Shown in pieces: positions 8,961-18,183 of a DNA stretch of 27,743 bases. Every line of letters begins with the position of its first letter. Position 1 is the first letter of the stretch. Source of the DNA: Seison nebaliae. Its lineage: Eukaryota > Rotifera > Pararotatoria > Seisonacea > Seisonidae. The notes beneath the pieces were generated by a model. That model saw only the letters and a program-made list of their open reading frames with translations. It was not told the origin of the DNA and searched no databases. Position numbers and translations under genes: made by a program. Location: the NCBI GenBank assembly GCA_023231475.1, contig JALJEE010000139.1:1-27743 (forward strand), given 5' to 3'.

Positions 8961-9800
8961 AAAATTGTTTTTTCTGAAATTTTCATTTTTCATGTTGAAA
9001 TTATGTAGATATATTATATAAATAATAATATAGAGATAACTTATCTATAGATAATTATCTATATACATAACTTAAGTTATGTAGATTATGGATTATAATC
9101 AGAATATAGAAACTCTTTGCAAGCTGAAAACGATACCCCCATGAAAACATTTAACGTCTTACGATTAGTATTTGTCATTAGTCATGAAATCTTGTGCTTA
9201 AAAAAAAGTTTTAATAGTTTAAGATCTATAATTAATGTTCAACAATGTTCAATCATATAATATACAGTAACAACTTAAAGTAATCGGGCACTTTTTCATT
9301 TTTATAAAACAGGTAATAACTTCTGTTCTATGAAGTATCTTTTGTAAAAGTGGATATCTCAAAATGCCTTCCGTTTATCACATGAAGGTACCCTACATCA
9401 TCTAAATTGCTACTTTATCCATTATGTTTTATAATTCATTTTACTCATTTACTATTATAATTCGACAGAATATTTTTCTATGATAACTAACTTATGATGA
9501 TAAAAGTGCAAAGAACTCTAAAATAGTTTTATTAACTACAACGATCAGAATACGATGAAAATCTTTCGAGTGTTAATGTATCAGCAGTTGTCTAAACTTT
9601 ACCAAACGGTCAATTTAATGTCCGACAGCTTATTTGTTCTATTTTTTAATATTGTCTGGACAATTTTGTTTAAACAATATTAATTTTTGCCAATTATTTT
9701 TTGAATTATTTTATATTTTACAGAATTATTATTTCAGAAATTTTTTAGTGATGTTAAAATAGATCTCTTAGGTTAATTTGTCATAGTTTAACCTCCATCT
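8961..9800. other. Intergenic, AT-rich, with palindromes
   Basis: No gene was seen. It contains perfect AT palindromes at 9041-9054 (TTATCTATAGATAA) and 9064-9083 (20 nt centred on CTTAAG), and a transposon-end-like motif at 9263-9312, listed separately. Confidence 0.6.
9263..9312 (+). mobile_element. Possible Tc1/mariner-type terminal relic
   Basis: TACAG, ten bases, then AAAGTAATCGGGCA and, 28 bases on, TAATAACTT. The arrangement matches 26847-26905 (TACAG...AAAAGTAATCGGACA...TTATAACTT). Ends of this kind, AAAGTAATCGGRCA near a TA target, are typical of Tc1/mariner elements. No transposase frame and no inverted partner is visible nearby. Confidence 0.35.
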
Positions 9801-9930
9801 TCTCATTCCTAACTGGTAGGAAGCACGACTGAAAATATGCTCTGATGCTGCGGATGTTGCTGGGAGAGAAAAAAATTTTTCGACTCGAGTTTATTTCGAG
9901 TTATTGACAACTGACGTGAGTTGTCGATAT
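9795..9930 (+). ncRNA. Candidate small structured RNA (speculative)
   Basis: This GC-richer island lies in AT-rich intergenic DNA and lacks an open frame. It has a donor-like CTG|GTAGG at 9813-9819, an Sm-site-like AAATTTTTCG ending at 9882, a hairpin CTCGA/TCGAG (9884-9888/9896-9900), and a perfect 7-bp hairpin GACAACT/AGTTGTC (9906-9912/9919-9925) with a 6-nt loop. The order resembles spliced-leader or U-type snRNA genes, but I recognise no conserved U1-U6 sequence and see no promoter element. Confidence 0.25.
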
Positions 9931-10283
9931 TTGTCGAGTTAATTTGAAATTTGTTGGAAATTATTATTTGAAAGTTCGGGGTCCGAACTTCGGACTATAG
10001 TCTGTAAAAGAAGATTTATTCGAAATTAATTGGCTTCAAATGATTTTAAAGTTGTACTCAAATCAAACAGTTTGGCTTAATTAAAACAAATGGCTATTTG
10101 TCAGTTGATTAATAGGGGTAATTTAGGCGACAACAAATACCAAATAAATGATTAAGTGAAACAATTAAAACGTGAAATGAGATAGAAACGAAATCTATAA
10201 ATATTAGTTAAAACAAAAACTAGAACAAAACCAATATTTTTTTTCCCTTCAATTTTATTCCATTTTTTAGTTCGAGAGAACAG
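9931..10283. promoter_or_regulatory. Upstream region of gene A with TATA box
   Basis: TATAAATA at about 10196-10203 lies ~85 bp before the gene A start codon, predicting transcription start near 10228. A long pyrimidine tract ending CATTTTTTAG (10270) stands 13 nt before the ATG and looks like a splice acceptor. Confidence 0.5.
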
Positions 10284-11549
10284 ATGAACATAATAAAAGA
10301 ATATTTGTTTACTTTTCTCCTGTTGTTACCGATACGTTTTGGTATTGTAAAAACCAATTCAGCAGTTGTGCGTGCTCATCTTAAGATGACTGGTTATGTG
10401 AACTTTTGCAAAACCTTAAAAAAACCTTATTTGGACCTACCGGCAATGTGCAACGATTCTAGGCCTGGTACTTCAGTTCTTTTCAGTCGTTAACAATGTA
10501 ATGTATTAAATAAAATTAATAATTTAAAATTCATTTATAAGGACAAAATTATCCAACATTGATTGATGGCAAAAAACAAATGAAATATCTTTCTAGTGTT
10601 CAATTTTCATATATTTTGATATAATATTTTCTTCCTTAGCCATTAAATTGTGATACGGACAGAAAGCGTCCTTATACACAAATGGTTATTGAAGGACAGT
10701 ATCTCTTCACAATAAGGTTACTATTTAGATAAAGTTTCCAGTATATAAGCAAATGATGAATATGTGAAATATAGATGTGAAAAGGAGAATCCCGGAAAGC
10801 CCTCATATTCTTTCTGTGTAGTTTAAACTTTTAGATTATTAACGAAAAATAATTGTTTAAGGGAGATGACTTTAGTAAAGATGAAAAATTAAAGAACCTT
10901 CAAATAGCAACTAATACAATTGCGGAGACTATTGTTGATGAACCTTTCTTGGAATGTTATCAGCAAGTGGGGCGGCATCTTCGCATTGCAACCGCTTTTA
11001 AGAATTTAACCATAGCTTTCAGTTAGTTAAAATAAAAATTTATGTTCAATTTTAAGACAAGAAGTATGACAATTATCATAAATAGTATTTCTCGTTAAGA
11101 ATTATGTAAAAGTAAAAAGAAAAGAACATAACTTTAATTTTAATTTTATTTCTTTCTAGGTAGTATTGAAGACTTAACCGAAGAGCTGACCAATTGTTAC
11201 ATTGACTATATGACTATTTTTAACGTTAATTCTTATTCAGATTCGACACCTCCATTAAATAAACGTGAAAAAGCATTCATTACCGCTGGCTTGGTATTCT
11301 TAGTCATCTTCGGATTATGTTTCGGTTTCTTATTCCGCGTTAAACGACGAAAGCATAAAAAACCAAAAATGCCTGTTCATTTGAAAAAGTTAGGAATTTT
11401 GTGGATTTAACAATATTTTTTAATCTTTTAACAATTCTCTTAGACTCCTTTCAATCCGTCCATCAAAAGCTTCAATGAACAAAATTAGTTTTACAAGTTC
11501 CATTGGTAAAGTGGATGATAATTCAGAGAAAGTAAAATCGATGAATTGA
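10284..11549 (+). CDS. Gene A: orphan type I membrane protein, paralogue of gene B
   Basis: I do not recognise the family. My splicing model is exons 10284-10467, 10542-10597, 10640-10716, 10775-10820, 10862-11021, 11160-11388 and 11444-11549, giving 285 aa. Residues 1-25 are a signal peptide. The ectodomain has cysteines at 42, 56, 84, 107, 120, 153 and 187. Residues 213-233 form one membrane helix, followed by a basic stop-transfer (VKRRKHKK) and a ~45-residue Ser/Lys-rich cytoplasmic tail. Gene B, 7 kb away, has the same order, the same phases for the first five introns, identical sizes for exons 3 and 4 (77 and 46 nt) and six matching cysteines. Shared motifs are FCK...Y-DLP--CN, EG-Y...RC and G-D. 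Donors are mostly GTT. AATAAA is at 11679. A surface receptor or adhesion role is inference. Confidence 0.8.
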
Positions 11550-11707
11550 AATAGATAATGAATTTTGATGAATTTAATCCATACATTTTTCTAAACAACT
11601 AAATTTCTAAATATTTAAAATACTCTTTGGGAATTGTTTCCTAACCATATTTATTTATTATATGTTCTATTTATATCGAATAAATTAAGAATTTTTTATA
11701 AGTTTAG

Positions 11708-11900
11708 AATCGTGGCATGAATTCGTCTATGAATTAGAAAGGATTTGTTCCGTTCATTATCGGAGAAGATTTTGAGGAATTATAAACAATTTTAATAATG
11801 ACTGCAGATTTGTGAAATTTATCGGAATTGTTTTGCTCAAATGCGAAAAAGGAGTAATGGAACTTTGGAAAGTAGTGGAATTCTTCAAGAAGAATTGTAA
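11708..11900 (+). CDS. Two unassigned 3'-terminal exons after gene A
   Basis: Exon 11708-11751 follows an acceptor AAGTTTAG and encodes SWHEFVYELERICS. A 56-nt intron with a GTTCAT donor and a CTGCAG acceptor leads in phase to exon 11808-11900, which starts ICEIYRNCFAQMRKR and stops at 11900. AATAAA at 11933-11938 is 33 nt later, an ideal poly(A) signal position. The first exon needs a donor in phase 1. The only one I find is the GTAAAG at 11507 inside the last exon of gene A, which would give gene A an alternative longer tail. Otherwise this is a separate small gene whose first exon I cannot place. The opposite strand is also open here, so confidence is limited. Confidence 0.35.
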
Positions 11901-12314
11901 ATGTGAGAAAAAGTTGGTGAAAGTATATTGGAAATAAAGAAGATCTTTAGTTTATATTTGAGTGAAAAATGAAGAGAGAAGTCGCCTTCCACAATTTACA
12001 TAATGCAATAAATTGAATTAGATTACAAATAAAATGTTATCGGTAAAAAATTGACGAGAACGATAAAAAGAAGAAATGTCACCGAATAAATAAGACGAAA
12101 ATGAACTTTTGAAACTGAAAATTTTTTGAAGAATTTGAAAAAGTGTAGATGAAACAATTGTTGGGTTGTTGAGAGAAAAACGAATTTAAAATGAGGAAAA
12201 GAGAAAGGAGACATAGCTGGAACTGCTGACGAACAAATGTTGACAGGTGAGATTCTTCCTGAATTTATTGAATGGCAACTGAATTCAGAAGTTGAAAGTT
12301 CAGTAGAAAATAGT
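11901..12314. other. Convergent 3' flanks
   Basis: It holds the 3' end of the exons above and the 3' UTR of the WEE1-like gene, with minus-strand AATAAA at the complement of 12264-12269, 46 nt beyond its stop. A hydrophobic minus-strand frame at 12023-12214 lies in that 3' UTR and is probably chance. Confidence 0.5.
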
Positions 12315-14972
12315 TCATGTTATCTCAGTATCGGAATAGAGTGTCTCATGAATGGAGGAGACACCAGATGACGTTCTTCGACGACCTTCAATTGCTGATG
12401 ATGGAGCATTGCGGATTGTCGGTTGATGATCTGTATGTCTTCTACTGAAATGATATTTCACAATTAATGGTTGTTCTGGTAGAAAGTTGTTATCATTCTT
12501 TTCATTCTGATCATTATTTATTTTTTCTTTATTATTTTCATCAATTTGAATATTTTGTGATTTGTGGGAAGTGGTGAAACATTTTGATTTGAAAGAATTC
12601 CAACGGATTTCATTTTTTGGAGTTTTAAAAGAATCTCGTGATAATGGAGGAGAAATGAAGAGACTACTTAACGATGAATTGGTATTGGATGGATATGGTC
12701 TATGTTCCGTTCCAATATGAAGTGGATGGAAAATGTTAGTTGTTTGAGTACTAACTTGTTCTTTTGGAGTACTCACTTTCAATGGCGATTGGAAATTTAG
12801 ACTATGACGACGTCTCGGTTCTTCGATATGATGATAAGATAATTCGAGAGATTTCGATAGAATTGGCGGTGCTGATTTGTGACTATTTGTTACGATTGTC
12901 GGTTGTCGAGGACTAGCGAATGAAATAAGATCATGTTGATCGTTATTGAAGAGTAATTTTTGAAGACGAGAGGAAAGAAATGGAAGTAAATAATGAAGTT
13001 CATTCATTTCACTTTCATAGAGTTGTTGAGAGACGCAGAAAACGAGTTGATGAGAAGAGATTCGTTTATTCACATCTGCTTGTAACAATTGTTGGAAAAG
13101 TAAATGATTGAATATATCCGAATAATTTGGCAATTCCTTCACTTGATTATTTGTCAAATGAAAATATTCTTCGTCACTTAATTTTGTCGTTTTCATCAAT
13201 CCCATACAATATGCCGTCACACCTAATGAGAAGACATCATATCGATATAATTGTTCGAATGAAAGACTGGTAGAAGTGAAGAATTCAGGAGGAATGAATG
13301 ATCCGTCTCCACATTCGTCACAATCACCAGCTAAAGTGACCAATTGTGTAGTTCCAAAATCGCCAATTTTATAAATGATATCATTATCATAATTCAAATT
13401 CTCATAACATCGTTTCCAATGATCTGGAGACGATAAATCTAATTGATGATCCGAATTCCAGAATGACGGAATTTTATTCGTCGATGATGGTGGCGACGAT
13501 GACGATGATGTTATATTGAGGAAACTTTCATTAATTGTCATATTGTTACTCGAGTTATATTTGTTGTTGTTATTGTTGTTATTGTATTTGTTGAAGATGA
13601 GATTAAAGAGAGAATTACGATGAGAATTATGTTTCGAATTGAGTGCCAATAGAATATTTGAAGGACGAATATCTCGATGAATCATCTTCAATTGATGAAG
13701 ATATGAGAGACCTTTACTAATATGAAGAATCATAGTGAGAATGGTTGATTGAGAGAAATGATTATTTAATTCCAATGATGATTCATATGTCATCAAATCC
13801 ATCAATGTTCCCAAATTACAATATTCCATTTGAATATAAACAGTATTAGATGTTCGTGATGACCATGAACTAAAATAACGTACGACATGTTTCGACATAT
13901 TCACGTCTTGTGACATCCATGACATGGCACAAATTTCACGACAATAATCTTTCACCGGTGCTCGTCCATTCAATTTACATTCTTTCACCGCATATCTCAC
14001 ACCGTCCAAACGGTGAATGCATGAATAGACCACTCCAAAATCACCATGATTGACGGATTGATGTTTGGTGAAATCTTCATCGAAACGTTGTGAATTCGAT
14101 CCCACCAATTTCAAATCATCAAACAATGATGTCGATTGTTCCATTCGACTATCTTCCATATCTTCCATCTCTTCCAGAACGTTCGTTCCATTATTCGTCC
14201 AACCACAATCTGATTTCGCTTTTTCGTCATTGGAATCATTATAAAATTTTTTATAAAATTCACAATATCGTACTTCATAATCATTCATCGATTGATTTGA
14301 TATTGTTGGTAATTTGCCAGTTATCTTCTCTTGATCAAAAATGGAATTTAAAGAATTTATTTTTTTCAACGAATTCTCATCATCGATATCCATCATTAAT
14401 ACTCGACGTCTTTTCAATGAACACTGTTGTTGTTGTTGTCGTCGTCCCTTCTTTTTTAATGATGAAAAACATCCATTCGACAAACAGGAATTGGTGGAAG
14501 AGCAAGACATTTGACGATCTTTTTGCATCTTCTCAAAAATCGGTAAACATGATTCTGGTGAGAATGGATTACGATTATATTCAAATTTTGTTTCCAAATT
14601 CTTCTTATATCCAAATTCTGTCATTTCCATTCGACTTTTACCGAACGATGATGGATTCATCAATTGTCGTCTCTCTCCCATTGGACCATGATCAATGGCC
14701 AAAAGAGTATCGCTAAAACTCTTTCCTTTCGATTCACATCTTCTCAATTCATGTAGACCAGGTCTCTCCTTTCTCAACCGTTTGAGAGGAGTGGCGATTG
14801 ATCTACCGAAATGTTCCATTTGACTTCCATCATTCGAATCGAGATCATCATCCAAATCACAAGTCGGACTGGAATTCATCAAATATTTCTTTTCATTAAT
14901 ATCAAAATTTATCCGTTTCGGAGTCATCCCTAATCGGAGATGATGGATATTTGGAGTTTGGACACTTCTCAT
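12315..14972 (-). CDS. WEE1-like protein kinase
   Basis: This is a WEE1-family kinase, the mitotic inhibitor that phosphorylates CDK1 on its ATP-loop tyrosine in the nucleus. It is one exon. From the Met at 14972 it gives 885 residues, against 646 in human WEE1. I prefer this start over the Met at 15035 because a TATA box (complement of 15065-15070) would place transcription start at about 15037. Numbered from the upstream Met, the kinase domain spans about 325-672: loop NHGDFG, Lys of YAVKECK, HVVRYFSSW and MEYCNLGTL (both WEE1-like), HRDIRPSN, a ~90-residue Asn/Ser-rich insert, then KIGDFG and GDGSFIPPEF. The N-terminal 320 residues are Ser/Lys-rich with TP motifs. No membrane helix is seen, which argues against MYT1. 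Confidence 0.88.
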   Translation of the reverse strand: MRSVQTPNIHHLRLGMTPKRINFDINEKKYLMNSSPTCDLDDDLDSNDGSQMEHFGRSIATPLKRLRKERPGLHELRRCESKGKSFSDTLLAIDHGPMGERRQLMNPSSFGKSRMEMTEFGYKKNLETKFEYNRNPFSPESCLPIFEKMQKDRQMSCSSTNSCLSNGCFSSLKKKGRRQQQQQCSLKRRRVLMMDIDDENSLKKINSLNSIFDQEKITGKLPTISNQSMNDYEVRYCEFYKKFYNDSNDEKAKSDCGWTNNGTNVLEEMEDMEDSRMEQSTSLFDDLKLVGSNSQRFDEDFTKHQSVNHGDFGVVYSCIHRLDGVRYAVKECKLNGRAPVKDYCREICAMSWMSQDVNMSKHVVRYFSSWSSRTSNTVYIQMEYCNLGTLMDLMTYESSLELNNHFSQSTILTMILHISKGLSYLHQLKMIHRDIRPSNILLALNSKHNSHRNSLFNLIFNKYNNNNNNNKYNSSNNMTINESFLNITSSSSSPPSSTNKIPSFWNSDHQLDLSSPDHWKRCYENLNYDNDIIYKIGDFGTTQLVTLAGDCDECGDGSFIPPEFFTSTSLSFEQLYRYDVFSLGVTAYCMGLMKTTKLSDEEYFHLTNNQVKELPNYSDIFNHLLFQQLLQADVNKRISSHQLVFCVSQQLYESEMNELHYLLPFLSSRLQKLLFNNDQHDLISFASPRQPTIVTNSHKSAPPILSKSLELSYHHIEEPRRRHSLNFQSPLKVSTPKEQVSTQTTNIFHPLHIGTEHRPYPSNTNSSLSSLFISPPLSRDSFKTPKNEIRWNSFKSKCFTTSHKSQNIQIDENNKEKINNDQNEKNDNNFLPEQPLIVKYHFSRRHTDHQPTIRNAPSSAIEGRRRTSSGVSSIHETLYSDTEIT

Positions 14973-15953
14973 TTCTTTTGTATAAAATTCTTTTTTCAAA
15001 TGCGAAGCAATCTCACCGTACACACACACGCACACTCAGATTATTTGGAGAGCACTACGGTTTCTATATAAATGAATGGGAAAAAAATAGAATTCGGAAT
15101 TGGACAAACTTTTTTGAAATTTTTCAAAATATCAAAAACGAAATAAATATTTGAAGAAAAAAATTATAATTTTTATAATTCAAAATTTTGGCTTCATTTC
15201 CAATACACATATTGAGCAATAATTTAAAAATTTGGCAATTAAAAAAAAAATACATAATAATAATTACATAATTAAAACGAACATAAAGTGTTTTTGAAAA
15301 ATAATAAAATTCTAATTAACATTTCAGAAAAATAAATGAATTAAATTTTGGAGAGATACTGCGGAAGAAAATTGCAGAAAAATGAAGAATGCAGAAAATG
15401 GAATGTTTGAATAAATGCAGATGAATTGTGAATAGGTGGGAAGGTTATTATATATAGAATGGATGATTATAGTGACTTCATTCGATTAGAATAAAAATAA
15501 TCGAATTATTGGAAAAGTGTAAAGTTCATGTCGGAATATGGAGGTTGATTAGAAATCACTTATTCATTGATCGAAATCATTCCATCAATCAATGCCGATG
15601 CATGACCTCAACATCCAATTAGATTCACTCTGTTGAATGATTGTTGATTAGGGAGTGGAGAAATAAAGAAAGAGAGAGAAATGGTTAAAATATTCGTCGT
15701 CGAAAAATGATGAGTAAAAATGATCTGATTGAGGAAAAATTTCCTGTGAAATTTTTGAAGAGAATTTTTCAAATTCTCATTCTCCTCTATTAATAGTGGC
15801 GGCATTTAATGTGAAAAGATGGGAAGTAAACAATCTCCCAGTCGAGTCATCAATTCGCACGGTTTCTATCTTCATTTTCTTCTCTAACGTTTTTCTCTGT
15901 CGAATTTTCATTCTATCATTTCCGACAATCTCTCCTCTTTTCTCCAGTCTTAA
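14973..15953. other. Intergenic, WEE1-like 5' flank
   Basis: It holds the minus-strand TATA (complement of 15065-15070) of the WEE1-like gene. It also has a possible 42-nt 5' UTR intron between TACG|GTGAGA (about 15020) and ACAAAAG just before the chosen ATG. The rest is AT-rich with short frames I cannot support. The final 20 bases are a pyrimidine tract ending CTCCAG at 15947. Confidence 0.5.
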
Positions 15954-16091
15954 ATGAATGATGTTGATCCTGAACGATTAATTAATTCCAACAAGATCAT
16001 ACTAAATACAATTAATAATAAATTGAATGGAATTAATTCTCCATCCCAAATTGCACGTTTAAAAAATTGTTCAATAACCATCGAAATGTAA
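15954..16091 (+). CDS. Possible 45-aa ORF
   Basis: This short frame begins MNDVDPERLINSNK and ends in Ile-Glu-Met-stop, with composition (Asp, Pro, Arg, Gln, Cys) less AT-driven than the surroundings. A strong acceptor-like CTCCTCTTTTCTCCAG lies six bases before the ATG. The last codons overlap a possible GTAAAG donor at 16088, so it may continue into a further exon near 16291. No family is recognised, and an 88-aa minus-strand frame overlaps it. Confidence 0.25.
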   Translation: MNDVDPERLINSNKIILNTINNKLNGINSPSQIARLKNCSITIEM

Positions 16092-17003
16092 AGTGTGAAA
16101 AAAATTGTAAATGACTATAAAAAAAGACGTGTGTCGAATGGAAAGAAAAATGACGGTCTGTTACATCGAAAGATATGTATAAAAATGAGTAATCTTGGAA
16201 CTTTTTTGGTTGAAATGAAATGTCAAATGAAACTCTCAATAATTTCTTCGTAAAACTCATAGGTTTTGTATCATATAAATTGTCTATAGAATGCCGCAAC
16301 GCATGAAAAAGATAAAAGAAAATTCTTATCTCTATAAAAGACCGTTCTGATGATAAAAGTCAAATTTGTCTTTTGTAGTTTATGTGTAAGAGCTCGAGTT
16401 CAAACGTTGCAATCAATGGCATACGGAACAGACTACAAGTGATACGAACAGATTGTTAGAAATAATGAAAATTATTTGAAAAAGTTTATTGGTTTTCATC
16501 AAGTTTCCAGATAACTAAACGAACAAAACAGTATGTTGCGTATCGGCAAATGGGGAGGTTAATGAGTAAGAGAGTGACAAATAATTTATGTACGTTGCCC
16601 ATATATCAAGAAGTTGGGAGAGCACATGTATGAGAAGAAATCTTACTCACAATAGATAATTGACAAGTGGAATTTGTCTATTGCCTCGTTATTTACATGT
16701 GATCTCACAGGTTGACCGTTATGAGTTTGGAAAGACAAGAAAACTTACCGGTTAGACTGATTAATTGACCATTTATTCCCTCCTTTTATTTATTTAATCA
16801 CTTTATTTTTTCTGACTTGACTACTCCACTTCGAACTGCCTGTTCCTCTACGAAACATTTTCAGTCAATTCCCTCATTTCTCAAATGTTTTTACTAAATA
16901 TCATGATTGATCCGTAAGAAATGAACAATATAAAAATATTTAAATTGAAATACTATTGAAAATAACTCAAAACTATAATTCATATTGGTTAATTGTGATA
17001 TTC
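16092..17003. other. Intergenic, no gene supported
   Basis: No frame on either strand is convincing. A short MLRIGKWG stretch before a GTTAAT at about 16557 resembles an exon end, but no continuation was found. Confidence 0.45.
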
Positions 17004-17568
17004 TTATTGAGAAACAATAAAATAATAAATAAAATACATTGTGAATAATCGATTAATAAATGTAAATATAAAATTCCCGATTTGTTTCTGTATAATTTCT
17101 AACTGTTGAAGTTCGTTCGATGGTTGTCTACTTTTATCTACTGTACATGCTGAATGAGAACGAGATTGATTCCAATCATTAATAGATCTTGAACTAAAAT
17201 TAAAATTTCTCTGTAAAAGTAAATTTCGCATGTTCCTAGTTTCTCTAGTAATTTCTGCTGTTTTGTAGGAAAATATTATATCACAAATAATAAGTTTCTG
17301 GGAGTTTCGAATGGTATCACTTAAACTCTTACTCAAAACATAAACTAGAAAAAAATTGAAGAAGATGAGAAATAATTATTTTTCAATCGATATCGTGGAA
17401 TTTGCGTTGTTTCACGATTCAAGATTTGGAATTAAAAATTTTTTTTATTTGATTATAATTACATTGGGATTTAAATTAAAGTTTTTTAAACTAATAAACA
17501 ATAATGTTTAACACCGAAAGAACAGAAATTAGTATCGTAAATTTTATGATGATCTACATATTGAATTC
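17004..17568 (-). CDS. Partial spliced gene model, unknown function
   Basis: Exon 17004-17344 is open after an acceptor TTTTTTTCTAG and encodes about 113 residues (YVLSKSLSDTIRNSQ near its start, then a basic helical stretch and an aromatic C-terminus ending in a short hydrophobic segment). An upstream exon at 17515-17568, between AATTCCAG and CTTTCG|GTGTTA, joins it in the correct phase across a 170-nt intron. I could not find a first exon with a start codon. The nearby inverted motif array begins 90 bp further upstream. It may be a real small gene or a decaying one. Confidence 0.3.
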
Positions 17569-17657
17569 CTGGAATTTATTAAATTTCAGTTAATTTAACA
17601 TAGAATATTGGGTAAATAGACAGGAAATTATTAGAAAACTAATCCTCAATTAGGGTC

Positions 17658-18026
17658 TCGGAACGCTATTCACTTTGTGTTTTGATTCACTCTCTTATTT
17701 GTGTTCGAAGAAGAATTCACTTTAAATTTCGGAGAGGTATTCACGCTGATTCTCTTCCAAAAAAATGTGAAATTAAAAGGTGAATTTCTCTCCGAAAAAG
17801 TGAAAGAAGATGAATTCCTCTTGGACAATTTCAAATTAGAGTGAATTCCTCTCCGAAATCCTCAAATTTGAATGAATTAATCTCAGAAAAACTCCTTTTG
17901 GATGAACTGCCTTCCGAATAATATTTTATAAGGTGAACAGTCGAGTGAATTCCGCTCCGATATTTGAGTGAATACACTGTATTCAATAACTGTATAAATT
18001 CCTCCATAAGGTGAATACCTCTACGA
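17658..18026. repeat. Array of a 16-nt motif in two orientations, ~31-bp spacing
   Basis: The motif GTGAATTCCTCTCCGA, or close variants, occurs on the plus strand at 17780, 17810, 17841, 17872, 17902, 17945 and 18011. The five from 17780 to 17902 are spaced 30-31 bp. Three copies at 17658, 17705 and 17729 are in the opposite orientation, so the array reverses direction near 17760. A partial copy starts at 17968. The array ends about 160 bp before the gene B start codon. Confidence 0.85.
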
Positions 18027-18183
18027 GATTCCCTAAATTACAACCCGAATTCGAAATAACATTGTTAGTATCTTAATTTTCATTCGTCTTTTTCTTATCT
18101 AAATAAATAAGTAAAGGAGAAAACGTAAAACGTAAAATTCATTTTAATTTCAATTTCATTCTTTTTTTTCATTTTTATGAGTC

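Noticed and set aside
14090-14716. 208-aa plus-strand open frame
   Set aside because: It lies entirely antisense to the WEE1-like coding exon. Its His/Ser/Ile-rich content is explained by the opposite strand's codons.
15608-15805. 65-aa minus-strand frame and a 28-aa plus-strand frame starting MMSKN
   Set aside because: Both are short and overlap each other, with no splice-compatible continuation found in either direction.
16033-16299. 88-aa minus-strand frame
   Set aside because: Phe/His/Ser-rich composition typical of chance AT-rich frames, and no acceptor, TATA or poly(A) support. It also conflicts with the (weak) plus-strand ORF at 15954.
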